Source: Diplolepis rosae | Lineage: Eukaryota > Arthropoda > Insecta > Hymenoptera > Diplolepididae | Reading direction: 5' to 3' | NCBI GenBank assembly: GCA_030998225.1 | Contig: JAPYXD010000738.1 | Span: 1 to 64,000 of the forward strand | DNA: 64,000 nucleotides | Shown here: piece by piece, positions 51,240 through 62,351 of the stretch | Position numbering within the stretch: the first letter of the stretch is position 1 | How the letters are laid out: every line of letters starts with the position of its first letter | The notes under the pieces: model-generated | Database searches by the model: none | Told to the model about the DNA's origin: nothing | Seen by the model: only the letters and a program-made list of their open reading frames with translations | Position numbers and translations under genes: made by a program

Positions 51240-51955
51240 TGTAAATACTGCAAAAAAAAATGTGTTGAAATATCCTTAAAGTTGACTCATGAAAGATGCA
51301 TCACCATATTTTGAAATATACTATGCGTAGTATCCAGACCAGGTAATAATTATTCAAATCTGTAGAACCCTAGCCGCCAGACATGAAATATTTTCTAAAT
51401 CCCTTAAATCGATATTCTACTAAACATCTATTTGAATATTCTAGAAGTCGACTCATTAAAGATGCATTTCCACATTATGAAATATATTTTGCATGGTATT
51501 TAGACACGGCAATAACTATCAAAATATGTTTAATCCCAACCTCCGGGCATGAAATATATCATATTTCTCTTGAATTGATACTGCATAAAGATTTGTTAGA
51601 ATATCGTTAAAGTCGACTTATATACAATACATTACCATATTTCATAATATATTTTACTTGGCATTCAGAGCCGGCAATAATTATTCAAATCTGCTGAACT
51701 CTATCCGCAAGGTATGAAATATTTTCTAAATCCCTTAAATCGATATTGTAATAAAAATTTATTTGAATATTCTAGAAGTCGACTAATTTAAGATACATTT
51801 CCACATTTCGAAACATATTTTACGTTGTATTTGCAGACGGCAAGGATTATTGAAATGTGTTTAACTCTCACCTCGAGGCATGAAATATATTATATTTCTC
51901 TTGAATCGATACTGTAAAAAAAATGTATTAGAGTATTCTTAAAATCGACTTATTA
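51240..51955. repeat. Satellite array, about 166-bp unit (array 2)
   Basis: The phrase AAGTCGACT or a variant occurs at about 51279, 51447, 51611, 51777 and 51944, giving spacings of 164-168 bp. Units vary by roughly a fifth. A unit near nucleosome length is common for centromeric or pericentromeric satellites; location is inferred. Confidence 0.8.
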
Positions 51956-52400
51956 AGGTACTAGTACACTTTAGAAGGCTAAAAATAAGGCAATTTTGAA
52001 TGATTTTTTTCTCAGTCCCATTGATATATATTTATATGAAACTTTTTTTATCATGTAAATACATGTTTGTGGAGTACAAACAAATTTTTATTTAAAATTT
52101 TTGTTTTATGGCCCAAATCCAGGGAGCGCCAAAACCGAACATCAAAAAAAAAATTTGACGCACGGTCGACAGTTTATCTCTGGATCGGCAAGTCTGAAAC
52201 AAAAAAATGAAATGGTTTCTCTGAAAGGAAGGTTGCTTACGTGACAATTCATCACATTTTTAAAAAAATTAAGAAAAAAAATGGCGGGCGTTTGAAAAAT
52301 TCATTGAAAAAATGGCCTATTTTTCCGCTGTTTTTTGGGTCAATAAAATATTAAATTTGTATTTTTTGGCTTAATTGCGGTAAATTGTCATACAGGACAT
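51956..52400. other. Non-satellite insertion in the array
   Basis: About 440 bp interrupt the satellite after GACTTATTAAGG. It has no coding frame. The satellite resumes at about 52400 with GGTATTTACAGACGG. Element ends not recognised. Confidence 0.5.
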
Positions 52401-52490
52401 ATCAATTTTGCGTGGTATTTACAGACGGAAATAATTATTGAAATCTGTCGAACCCTAATCACCAAACATAAAATATTTTTTAATACGTTA

Positions 52491-53102
52491 AGGGGTTATA
52501 TGGCTCTGAAAAAGACGATTCGATTTATGTAGAAAAAAAATCTTTTACTATGTATAAAATGCTTCTGAAACTTTGAACGCATTTTTTTCAAAACTATATT
52601 TTTAAAGTCGGTGTGCACGAATTCACGGATACGGCTGAACCGATTGGTCTAAACATTTTACGTAAGCATTATAAATATAGTTTTCAGTAATTTAACCAAG
52701 GTTTTTTCTGACCAATAAATATTTTCCATTTTATGAATAATTTAAGGCTGAAATTTTGACAAAAAATGAATTTTTTTTCGAAAAGCCGCCATTTTGTTAA
52801 AAATTGATATAATGCTTATTCCTTCGTAATCACGAGATAACACTTTATATAAAGGAAATATTTTTGGTCTTTTGATTTCAGCTAATCCAGTCATGAGATA
52901 TCGTGCACAACGCAAGACATCTGTTTCTTGAGGAACACCCGGAGATAGTCTACAGCGGCCTTGACACTTAACATTATTGGAAATAAAAAATATTAGAATA
53001 AAGTTTAAAGTAACTGTTATAAACATAACAATTTTCAAGTTATTCGATGAAAATCTCTATCGAGAAGTTTTTGTTGGCCTCCTGAGTGCGTATAACCCCT
53101 TT
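52491..53102. mobile_element. About 610-bp insertion with short inverted ends in the satellite
   Basis: The left end AAGGGGTTATATG and right end CGTATAACCCCTT are inverted copies with one mismatch. The satellite is interrupted exactly between AATACGTT and TTAAATCGATATTG. TTAA occurs at the edges, so a TTAA-targeting element is possible. A 98-codon minus-strand frame (53038-52742) starts with a hydrophobic stretch but has no known domain. Confidence 0.55.
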
Positions 53103-53640
53103 TAAATCGATATTGTAATAACAGACTATTTAAGTATTCTAGAAGTCGACTCATTATAGATACATCACCATATTTCGAAATATTTTTTTCGTAGTATTTA
53201 GAGGCGGCAATAATTATTCAAATCTGTCTAATCCCATCCGCCAGGCGTGAAATATTTTCTAATTCCCTTGAATCGATATTGTAATAAAAATCCACATGAA
53301 TATGCATAAAGTCGACTCATTATAGATGCATTTCCACATTTCAAAATATGATTCACGCGGTATTTATAGACTGCAATAATTATTGAATTGTGTTGAACCT
53401 TAACCTCCGGGCCTGAAATAATTTCTAATTGCCTTCAATCGATATTATAAAAAAATGTATTGGGAGGTTCTTGAAATTGACTCAGGATACATTTTCACAT
53501 TTTAAAATATATTTTACTTTATGTTTAGAGACGGCCATATATATTGAAATATTCCGAACCCCAACCACCAGGCATGAATTATTTCCTGATTTCTATAAAT
53601 CTATATTGTAATAAAAATCTATTTGAATATTCTTGATGTT
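53103..53640. repeat. Satellite array, about 166-bp unit (array 3)
   Basis: About three units with AGAAGTCGACTCATTATAGA, GGCAATAATTATT and TCGATATTGTAATAAAAATC. It continues array 2 after the insertions and stops abruptly at 53640. Confidence 0.75.
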
Positions 53641-54914
53641 ACGTACGGGTGGTAGGAATAAATGAATAATTAAATATCATTTACAATAATTTAAGATTTA
53701 TTTAGAAGATGAAAAAGTTTACGTGGAGGCTCACAAACTGTGGGACAATTTTGTGTCCCCCTTTTTTTTTATTTTTAAGCAGGATCACTTTCCGGTATTT
53801 TTCCCCACTTTCAATTCGCTAACAAGAGAAACTAAATTTCAAGAATGCCGAAATTTATTTTGATGAAAATTCCTATTTAGAGAATTTTGATCGGAAGGTT
53901 TTACTTACACTTATTATAAACAAAATAGTTTATTAAAATTGTAACGACATGGCTTATCAATCGATGTTATTAATTCTACCAGTTGGTAGAATAAGGGCTG
54001 GAGAAGAAGGCTGTCTTCGACGTTACCCTTAATTTTCTGACCCAACTGGGCTTCAAAGATTGGCGAGGCGTGGCTAAAACTAGTCCCTCTTGTTCGTTCT
54101 TTTTACCAGTTACACGTGGTTGCAACTAGCACACACGCACACGAGTTTCGGCGCTTTTGCCCTGTTAATTCTATAAAGATTAGAAGATGGATGTTTTCGA
54201 ACCAGAAAGAAAACAGTACTTTCAAATTGTTTTCTTTGTCCACTTCTAATCGTTTACAACCTTAATATGGCTTCTCGAAAAATACCCTCTCGTCGTTTTG
54301 AGATTCGATGCCAGCATTATTAATTTATAACGATTCCTGGAATGTTCTAACTCCAGATTTTTATATGGTTACATTTTTAATTTAGGATCTGATACCTTAA
54401 CAATTTTTCATATTTTCAGGAAAATGTTGGTTCAGATTTTATGGCAACACGTCACTCACTGGCTAACAATATTTCGTTATCCAAGTTTTAAATTAATTTT
54501 GATTTACAGTAAGGGTATTCAGTGGACTCCAGGTAGGGACAATGACTTAAAAGATGTTATTTCGTATATAACATTGATGCCAGCGATTAAGGAGCTCAAC
54601 AAATATTTTTCAGCGTGCATAGGAATCGCCAGAGCAGGTGCGTACGGATGAGCGTAAGCTGCGTAAGGTCATCATGGCGTCGCCGCAAGGGTTTACGCGC
54701 GCTCACAACCATTAAGTTTTGGCTCACGTGTGTGCTCGTAGAATTGTTCTATTCTTTCCATTTTCCTTTCTTCTCCGTCCTTATCCCACCTACCTGCGCG
54801 CATCGTTCTTCCATTCTCTCATTCCGTTGTTTTGTTACACAATTTAGTTTCTTATAACAACCATTACATTTACCCATCCCCTTGTACATTTTCGTCTCGA
54901 TTCCTAACAATGTA
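53641..54914. other. Unassigned DNA after the satellite
   Basis: Begins TGTTACGTACGGG at the satellite break, similar to the LTR end TGTTACGTCAG of element C, and contains AATAAA early. It could be a solo LTR of a distant relative, but no right edge or duplication was found. No gene is visible. Confidence 0.3.
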
Positions 54915-55090
54915 TATAGAGGGTGTCTAAAAAGTCCCGAGACGGTTGGATATTTCTCAGGTAAAATATTTTTCAAAAAAGTGAAGGTCATTCCGGAAGT
55001 AAATTTCAACAAGGAATTCAATGGTGACCTTCATTTTGACTTTGAAGTTGACCTTCATGGCTTTTTGAAGGTCAACTTTGTTTTTTAAAT
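54915..55090. repeat. Dispersed-repeat-like segment with four AAGGTCA motifs
   Basis: AAGGTCA or its complement occurs at about 54982, 55024, 55050 and 55068. The last two form a 13-bp perfect hairpin (AAGTTGACCTTCA, 55045-55057, with 55066-55078). The start GGGTGTCTAAAAAGTCCCGA looks like an element end, but the partner end was not found. Confidence 0.55.
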
Positions 55091-55305
55091 GGAAACCCCC
55101 TTTTTTTACATCTGCAATCGATAGAGCGAAAAATTCTACGATCAGATACGTACCCAAGCAGGCACGGCCAAGTCTTATTGGGATTTGACACACTTGAAGT
55201 GACCCCCCGTGGCAAAAAGTGAAAGTAGAGAGAGCCCGGGCTTTACATTGTATGCTATTGGGATTTGGATAAAATCATTTATTATTAATAAAAAAAGTTA
55301 TTAAA

Positions 55306-56778
55306 ATGGAGTTTAAGGAGTTTCCACCACAGCAGAAGAATGCCAATACCGATGTGTGTGCAGTGAAAGGTTGTGAGAGTAGGGCACACCGAAATTTAAG
55401 CGTTAGTTTCCATCGCTTCCCAACGCCTGACGCACGCTTCGTAAGCAAGCCAAACATTTTTGGCGACTCCGAAAAAATCGACATAACCGAAGCATGGAAA
55501 AGTATTTTAAAAATTGATAATATTACAAAGAGAACAAAAGTTTGTTCGCTGCACTTTACAAAAAATGATTATTTTGCCCCAGGTAAGGTATTATTAATAT
55601 TATTATACATAAAAAAGTGAGGTTAACCTTTTAGAATATTGTCATGATTATATCTGAATTTTGTTTTAGGCGTTAAATTAAATAAAAGGTTCTTAAAAAG
55701 AACTGCAGTACCTTCATGCAATTTGCCTGGTGATGAAAAAGAGAAGAACAAACGGAGCAATGCAAGTGATGTATATGTAGAAATGGAGAAATCTCAAAAC
55801 CAAATTGAAGAAGCACAGGAACAAGTCCTTACTGTTCAAGATGATACACACAAGGATAATGATGAATCTGAAATAAGTATCAGTGAACCACAGGAAGAAC
55901 GCAGTGTACAAATAAGTGTGCAAAATGTGATACCAGATGAGATCCAAAATCATGTCAACAAAGCAGAAGATCAGCAACCAAGTGAAAATGTACAGTTTCT
56001 CTTCGAAAAGTTTAATAAACCTGCGAGTCCAGAGCCCTTGATTAAAGATATTGGAGTGCAAGTGAACACAGATTGTTTTGTGCCAAGTATCATAAAGTGC
56101 ATACAGAGTGATAGTTTTTTAGCCATTTGTTTTTCTTGTTATTCATCAAAACACTGTCAAAGAGTTATCCACGATTCTATCAAAATATTAAGCAAGTGTT
56201 TGAAAGCAGCAATACCGTGGCCATCAAGACAGGAAATATCAAAAAATAAACCCAAGTGCTTTGAAGGATTTGAAAGTGTCCGTATCGTGCTGGATTGTAC
56301 AGAAATTTCCATACAACATCCTGCAAATCTTTGTTGTCAAGTGATAACTTACTCGCATTATAAGGGTCAAAATACGGCAAAAGTAATGACAGGTGTATCA
56401 CCAGCTGGGAACATTACATATTTGAGTGAAGTTTATGGTGGGTGAGCGACAGATTCAATAATATTTGAACAAAGCAGTTTGATTAAATTGTTGGAACCTG
56501 GTGATGGTGTTATGGTGGATCGAGGATTTTTAATAGATGAAGTTTGTGGGAAAAATGAATGGAAATGCATCAGACCTCCATTTCTAAGACAAAAAAAAAC
56601 AATTTACCAAGGAAGAATTGAGAGATCCAATCAAAGGATCAAAGCATTTAAAATACTTGGATCCACTCTGCCTTCTACGCTTGTGCCACTAATAGAAGAC
56701 ATTTTTACTGTTATTTGCGGTACAGTCAACATGAGTGCGCCAATTTTAAGCGATTCGAAATTTATAAATGTTGAATAA
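55306..56778 (+). pseudogene. THAP-domain DDE transposase (ISL2EU/IS4EU-like), one intron, one premature stop
   Basis: Exon 1 (55306-55582) encodes a THAP zinc finger: CAVKGC, SFHRFP, the invariant W in ITEAWKS, and KVCSLHF (C-x4-C...C-x2-H), a site-specific DNA-binding module. An 87-bp intron (GTAAGG at 55583, AG at 55669) keeps the frame. Exon 2 has an acidic linker and a DDE_Tnp_4-type catalytic domain: IVLDCTEISIQ (D), VMVDRGFLIDEVC (D) and RIERSNQRIKAFKILG (E). All three catalytic residues are present. A TGA at 56443-56445 (CGA to TGA would explain it) interrupts it, with the frame open afterwards to TAA at 56776. Total length without the stop is about 461 codons. Segments before the first D and before the E look shorter than in relatives. 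Terminal repeats were not identified. Confidence 0.85.
55583..55669 (+). other. Intron of the THAP-DDE gene
   Basis: Donor CAG|GTAAGG, acceptor TTTTGTTTTAG|GC. Removing it fuses the two reading frames in phase and puts the APG motif next to VKLNKRFLK, as expected at the end of a THAP domain. Confidence 0.8.
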
Positions 56779-56887
56779 TTAATTTCCATAATAAAATAAT
56801 AACATACATATGTACATCAGTGATTTTTCATCAATTTTATTGAAAACGTAATTTTTATAGTACAAAACATTTTACAAGCTAATAAAC

Positions 56888-57000
56888 TTAATATTCAAAT
56901 ATTGTTGGTGTTTCAGTTGGCTTTAGGGTCCAGAAAAAATGTAACTCAATTTTCTGGACCCTAAAGCCAACTAAGAACATCAACAATATTTGAATATTAA
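56888..57000. mobile_element. Minimal foldback element, 113 bp
   Basis: Almost a pure palindrome: TTAATATTCAAATATTGTTG at the left and its inverted copy at the right, with TTGGCTTTAGGGTCCAGAAA in both arms. It is a shortened relative of the nested foldback at 39271-39777, with which it shares about 35 bp of end and about 50 bp of right flank. Confidence 0.75.
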
Positions 57001-57385
57001 TACTAAGGGTCGATATAAGTCTTGTTTCATTATTATTACTAATAAACTTATTTTAAACAGGTATACTTTGATCACAAATGTTTCTTATTATGTATGAACA
57101 CAGTCTTTGTTTCTTTTGATTGTCACAACTTAGTCAAATGTTAATACAAACAATTTTTGGTACGAATACATTTAAATCACTTTGGTTATCACAGCCTATG
57201 CTGCTTCAACAACTTGATCAGCTTCAATTTCAACAGAATTGCCTTTTTATAAACAAACAGCATGCAACTTATATTTGAAATACGCTTTTTTTAAAGCAGT
57301 TAACATTGTAGCAATAAATACATTATCTCTTTCAACTCTTAAATAAAATATTCTTTTCTTTTCAGCCAGGTGGCGAGATCCGGGA

Positions 57386-58492
57386 TCAGGCGGTAGGTCC
57401 ATCTCCCAGTCTGCTCACCATGCCATCTGATCTGCCATTTCTCAACGAGTCTGTGCCTTCCATCCTTGCGGATGGCCTCCTTCGCTGTAGAGTTTCATTG
57501 ATACTCAGCTCCAGGATTCCGACGCTATCAGCGGCGCACACGACAAGTGCGTCATCCGCGAAGCCGATGATGCTCGTTCCAGCAGGTAGGTCCATGCGCA
57601 GGAAATCAACATATCATACGTTCCAAACGACTGGACCCACCCGCGATCCTTGAGGGGCGCCGCATGTTATCTCTTCTTTGAGAGAACACTTGTCGCCCTC
57701 ATGTATCACCCACCTGTCGCTCGGATAATCATCTATCATTCGCAACAGGTAGTCTGGAACCTTTTTCCGCACCATTGCCTCGATGCAGATGTTTCATCTT
57801 GCGGTATTTTTCTTGCATTTGTGACGATGTTAACCACAGCTTGGATAGCGTCTACAGTGGACCTGCCTTTCCTGAATCCGAACTGGTTTTCCTAGAGAAC
57901 GTTCTCCCCGACCAAGAGGGCCCGAGCCGTTGTAGAATCAACTCCTCCAGAAGCTTCCCCATCGTATTCAATAGACATATTGGTCTATACGACCAGGCAT
58001 CCCCTAGAGGCTTGTTGCCCTTCCCACGCAGGAACTTCGGTCCTGTCTTTGGAACGGCCCCACGTGTGGTAACAAGCGACTCACAATGTACTTGACTCGA
58101 TCGGGATTGTCCAGGCCCGCGGTCTTTCTTCTAGTCACCAATTTCTTGGTGAGTATTTTGAAGGCGAGACCCCATGGGTCCTTCTCGACCTCACCGATCA
58201 AGTCTTTCCAGCATTAAAGTCGGCTTTTCTTTATGCCTCACCTCACAGCAGCTTTTGCCCTTTTCCATGCCTCGTGCAGCAGAGAATCACCCTTTGAGCA
58301 GGTGAATCTCCGCTGCGCTGCAAGGCATTCACGACGTAGGGCAGCCAGCTGGTCATTCCACCAATACATCGAGCCCTTGGCTTGCCTGCGCTTACGGCGG
58401 GGCATCGAGTAGTCGCAAGCTGCGACCAGCTTTTGCCTCGTCGAGCGCACAGTGTCCTCCAACGACCCAGCAGGCTCGACCAGGGTTGCCAC
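57386..58492 (-). pseudogene. Reverse transcriptase pieces of the R1-clade relic
   Basis: In order on the minus strand: TRQKLVAACDYSMPRRKRRQ with WWNDQLAALRRECLAAQRRF (pre-RT segment), NPWGLAFKILTKKLVTRRKT, NQFGFRKGRSTVDAIQAVVN, a PQGSRVGPVVWNV-like stretch, and IIGFADDALVVCAADSVGIL (catalytic FADD). The pieces fall in different frames with stops. The C-terminal end after FADD is missing. Confidence 0.8.
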
Positions 58493-58500
58493 AAGTTTCA

Positions 58501-59350
58501 GTATCCTAATTTCCCTGACTTTTCCCTGACTTTTCCCTGACCAAAATCTATTGTAAGAGGACTCATCTCTGTGGAACTATATTCCTATAATAGAATATTT
58601 GCGTGTTTTTCCCTGTTATTTTTCAACAGAGAGGATGTTAAATAAGAGAAGGTAAGATAATGAATTGGCGTGCCTTTTGTGCTTTTTTCGCGCGGAGTCA
58701 GGAAAAACATACATAATTTTACCAATTCAACAATTTTAAATAGTTATAGCACAAAATTTTTGCAAATTTAGTAGATATTTTAATACAATTCACCGCTTTT
58801 TGGAAAGTATAATACATTTGCTGATAATCATTACCAAAATGCAAGTAAAATTAATAAAATAAGCAATTTTCTTCAAAATGTTGATTTTAACAGGCATTTC
58901 CGTAATATTTATCGACAAAACTATTATTTAAACAAAATTTGTTTCAAAGCATTTTATTCAAACGAAACAGTCTTCAACTTTACTTTATAGCAGAGAAATC
59001 TCATGATGTAATTTCGTATCCAAATTCAGGCATGATTTCTTTTTAAACAATGATAACTTTTATTCGCACTTGGGATTCGAAAACGACATTTCATAAAAAA
59101 TGTTACATATTTCAGTCAGTAGTGGGGGCCGAAAAGTTCCACGATCTGAGAACACTTTTGCTAGCCTGTGTCTGCTGCGGCGAGTTAACCGAGCAAGAAG
59201 GAAGAAGAGTTGGAAGAACTGACCGCGGCACAGTGAAAAGCAGTAACGCACGATCTGGCCAAAGCGATTCCCTGACTAAACCTTAAATTCCCTGACTTTT
59301 CCCTGACTTTTCCAGACCACTACGATTTCCCTGACTTTTCCCTGACTTCC
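58501..59350. mobile_element. Insertion flanked by TTCCCTGACTT repeats
   Basis: Interrupts the R1-clade ORF2 between the endonuclease and the region before RT. Both edges consist of several direct copies of TTCCCTGACTT (58512-58541 and 59289-59357). The inside is AT-rich with a GC patch near 59130-59260 and no coding domain. Confidence 0.55.
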
Positions 59351-59754
59351 CTGACTTGTGGCTCGATGCACCGGTGGTCACTCAAAGTTGTCTCCTCGAG
59401 AACGAACAAGTCACCTATCGTTGAGGCGAGGCAAGGTGCGGCAATAGTGAGGTCGATTATTGACCCCCCCCCGGCTCCTCGTTTGAACGAGAAGTAGCAG
59501 CTGTACACACGCTCACCCGCCACCTCCACCCAAACGAACCCCGCGTCGGACTCCAGGAAATCCCCGACGCTAAAATCAGGGCTATAAACAAGGATGCCGG
59601 CCCTCCTTGATGCATCCTGAAACCAAGCAGAGTTCTCAGACCATTTGTACTGCTCACTGATGAGCAGCACATCGGCCCCCCTCTCCCTGGCAGTCTGCAT
59701 CAGGAGGTCCTGGGCATCCCTCACCCTTCCAAGGTTGACTTGCAGGAACTTCAA
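59340..59754 (-). pseudogene. Endonuclease domain of the R1-clade relic
   Basis: Starts MKFLQVNLGRVRDAQDLLMQ, then ADVLLISEQYKW (catalytic E), GILVYSPDFSVGDFLESDAG and TTLSDHRCIEPQVRE (catalytic SDH). The middle part, which holds the GDFN motif, is deleted: SCYFSFKRGAGGG runs directly into SIIDLTIA. The domain nicks target DNA in intact elements. Confidence 0.8.
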
Positions 59755-59764
59755 TTCCTGCCCC

Positions 59765-60079
59765 TCAACCCAATGTCTTCGTGGCGGGGTGAGATACCAT
59801 GTTTTTCTGGAATTTCACTCCACTTTCCAGGAGGCACTTATGGGTGTTGAGCATTTCGCCCAACACATCAGTGGCCTCGTTCAGACTTTCTGTTACGTGG
59901 CGAGGGTTGTTTCTTAGCATACCCTGTTGTATGATGCTAAGAGCCCTCGCCAACCTCTCCATTTTTTCATTTTGCTCCTTCAGGAGCTGTAGGACGTCTT
60001 TCCATCCCTCAGTTCCTTCAGAAGCACCCAAGTCCACTTTCCTCACCGTTTTTTCCGTTAAATCCATAAATCTTTTCAC
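59765..60079 (-). pseudogene. ORF1-like fragment of the R1-clade relic
   Basis: 104 residues with a coiled-coil-like middle (VLQLLKEQNEKMERLARALS) directly upstream of the endonuclease start. No zinc knuckle is visible. Assignment is by position only. Confidence 0.35.
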
Positions 60080-60860
60080 CAGCGCATCGTGCGTAGAGGA
60101 GCGGGCCGGAATAGTTGGGAACGGGTGTATCCTCGGACCAAAGTCCTATCCCAGTTCCCTGAGGCACAACCTCCGCTTAGCCGGTCCTGAAATAGACGGA
60201 CAGACCGGACTCGCTCGAAGCAACACAGACTCCGAATATCTGTGTTCAATACGCACTACCTGATCAAGGTCCCGAAGGGGCTGGCTCCTGATTACGCATA
60301 GCACACCATCCTCGGCAGAGCTAAGCTCACATCAACCTCGCTTCCTCGTGGGCCGGGGAAGACACCACTCGGTGACGAAGCACTCCCAGTTGGATGTCAT
60401 AAGGAAACGATCGTTTGGACTGTTTTTGGTCACAGACTGCAGAGGCTTTGCAGTGTCCCCCAGGAGATTCCATACACCAATTTGCTGTTAGCCTCTTTCA
60501 AGAGAGAGACCGTCTATAGGTTCTCCTTTCACATTCGAAGGACACATATCACAGTCATGCGGCGTTGACATTCATTCAATTCACTTATTCCTCACAGGCA
60601 CTCGCAGACTCATTCTCAGCGTCACTACCTGGGGCATACATCATTCTCCATGCATGGGAATAGACGCGTTTATAGCGTCCCCCGCTTTCAACCTGGGATA
60701 GACCCGTTTATAGGGCACCCTTCACGCAATGGAAAGATGCCCGTCTATAGAGCCCCCTGCATTTGTTCACCGATTCATCGGGACACTACAGCCTCCATGA
60801 CCCGAGGGCCGTCTGCCAAGCCTCCCCACCCGTCCTTTTTTGGCATAGCCAAGAGAAAAC
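60080..60860. other. Unassigned DNA with three hairpin repeats
   Basis: At 60656-60755 a unit of about 45 bp repeats three times, each with a small hairpin around TTTATAG or TCTATAG (GACGC and GCGTC; CCC and GGG; GCCC and GAGCCCC). No gene is seen. It may be 5' sequence of the R1-clade element. Confidence 0.35.
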
Positions 60861-60879
60861 ATTAAGGTCAGTAAAATAT

Positions 60880-62348
60880 ATATCAAAAATTGATTACTGT
60901 TCGACATACCACCAAATGCCACTAGAAGAAGAATTAAGGCCACAAAACGTTAAGCAACTACAAAGAATTATAGGAATGACATCGTGGTACAGAAGATTCA
61001 AGTGAAACAGCTTTAGGAGCTGGGTTAACTCAAAACATGAATAGCAATAAGTAAGTAATAGCGTTTGCAAGTAGAAATCTCAAAGAGGCAGAGGAAAAAT
61101 ATTCAACCTCAGAAAAAGAGTGCCTAGCAGTAGTGTGGACAATACACAAATTCAGACCTTATTTAGAAGAATACTCTTTCAAAGCAATAACGGACCACAT
61201 TGCTCTGAAATGGTTGCATAATTTTTAGAAACCCAACCGGACGACTGGCAACATTACATTATATTCAGTAATAAGTACTTTATCAATAGTAGGGGAAAAA
61301 GAAAAATAGAAGCTAAATGAAGTCAAAGTTGAATGTTATAAGCATAAAATGATGCAATTCAAAAGCAAGTCATCAGAAAACCTAAATTTGCGAATAAAAG
61401 ACGACCAGCTGTATTTTTCAGATCAGACCCGTTAAAATCAAATTTAAATCTCGATAATAATCCTTGCAAAATTGACAATACGAAAAGAACTAAGAGACCA
61501 ATTGTTAGAAGAAAACCATGATAATAAGCAAGCAGGACACTTAGGCATGGAAAAAACATATGCGAAGATCGCAGAAATTTATTTTTGGCCAGGGATGTAC
61601 TCCAAAACCTTAAACTACGTAAAGGAATGCAATACATGCCAATGAATTTAAACTAAAATTAACGATGAAATAGTAAAAATGGGCAAGAGAATAATCGAAG
61701 AACCATGGACAGTCGTAGCTGCAGATATAATAGGCCCACTACCGAAGTAAAAATAAAAAAATCAGTATATACTTGTTTTTGTAGACACGTTCACCAAATG
61801 TCTGGAAATAATCCCGATAAAAAATAAATTAGCAACAACAGTAGAAAAAGAATTCCATAGGAAAATCATTTCTAAATGGGGAACACCAAGAATTTCATTT
61901 AAGGAAAAGAAAGAAAGAATTCGTAAACAGAATTATGGTAAAATTAAGACAAAATTTCGAAATACGACACTCAAACACATCACGATACCACCCACAATCA
62001 AACCCAATAGAAAGATTTAACAGATAAATTAAAACATCAATAAAGGCATAGCTAGAAAAAGACCACAAAGAATGGGACGAAAATTTGGACGACCTGAAAT
62101 TCGCGCTAAATATCAGTAAACTTTCACCAACAGATTTTACACCCGCATTTTTAAATTTTAGGAGGGGATTAGAACCAATACAAACTTCAACAAAGATATA
62201 GTAGACATAGAGGGAATAGAATTACAAAATGTAAGTAAATGGGTAGAAAGACTAAATAGGTTGAAAATAATGAAAGAAGAGGTACAAAAAAATGTAGAAG
62301 TAGCGAACGAAAAACAGGCAAAATGCTATAACTTAAGACGTAGACCAA
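60880..62348 (+). pseudogene. Degraded Gypsy pol relic (element D)
   Basis: Pieces in order: an RT trace (YCSTYHQMPLEEE) fused to the connection region (QLQRIIGMTSWYRRF); RNase H with [40 protein letters not shown] and [14 protein letters not shown]; the integrase zinc domain with QAGHLGMEKTYAKIAEIYFW and VKECNTCQ; the core with AADIIGPLP (D), LVFVDTFTKCLEIIPIKNKL and SRYHPQSNPIERFNR (E); then FALNISKLSPTDFTPAFLNF. Stops and indels are numerous. The RT palm is deleted. No LTRs were found. It is a different lineage from elements A to C. Confidence 0.8.
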
Positions 62349-62351
62349 TTA

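Larger units (their letters stand above)
57386..60079 (-). mobile_element. R1-clade non-LTR retrotransposon relic with an insertion
   Basis: On the minus strand: an ORF1-like coiled-coil piece (60079-59765), an endonuclease start (59754-59360), an insertion, then RT pieces (58492-57386). No 28S rDNA is next to it, so this is not a standard R1 in its target. Both ends are missing. Confidence 0.75.

Noticed and set aside
53641..54914. Solo LTR related to element C
   Set aside because: The left edge resembles an LTR end, but no right edge, duplication or matching internal sequence could be found.
57386..60079. R1 insertion in ribosomal DNA
   Set aside because: No 28S sequence flanks the relic; only the clade is R1-like.
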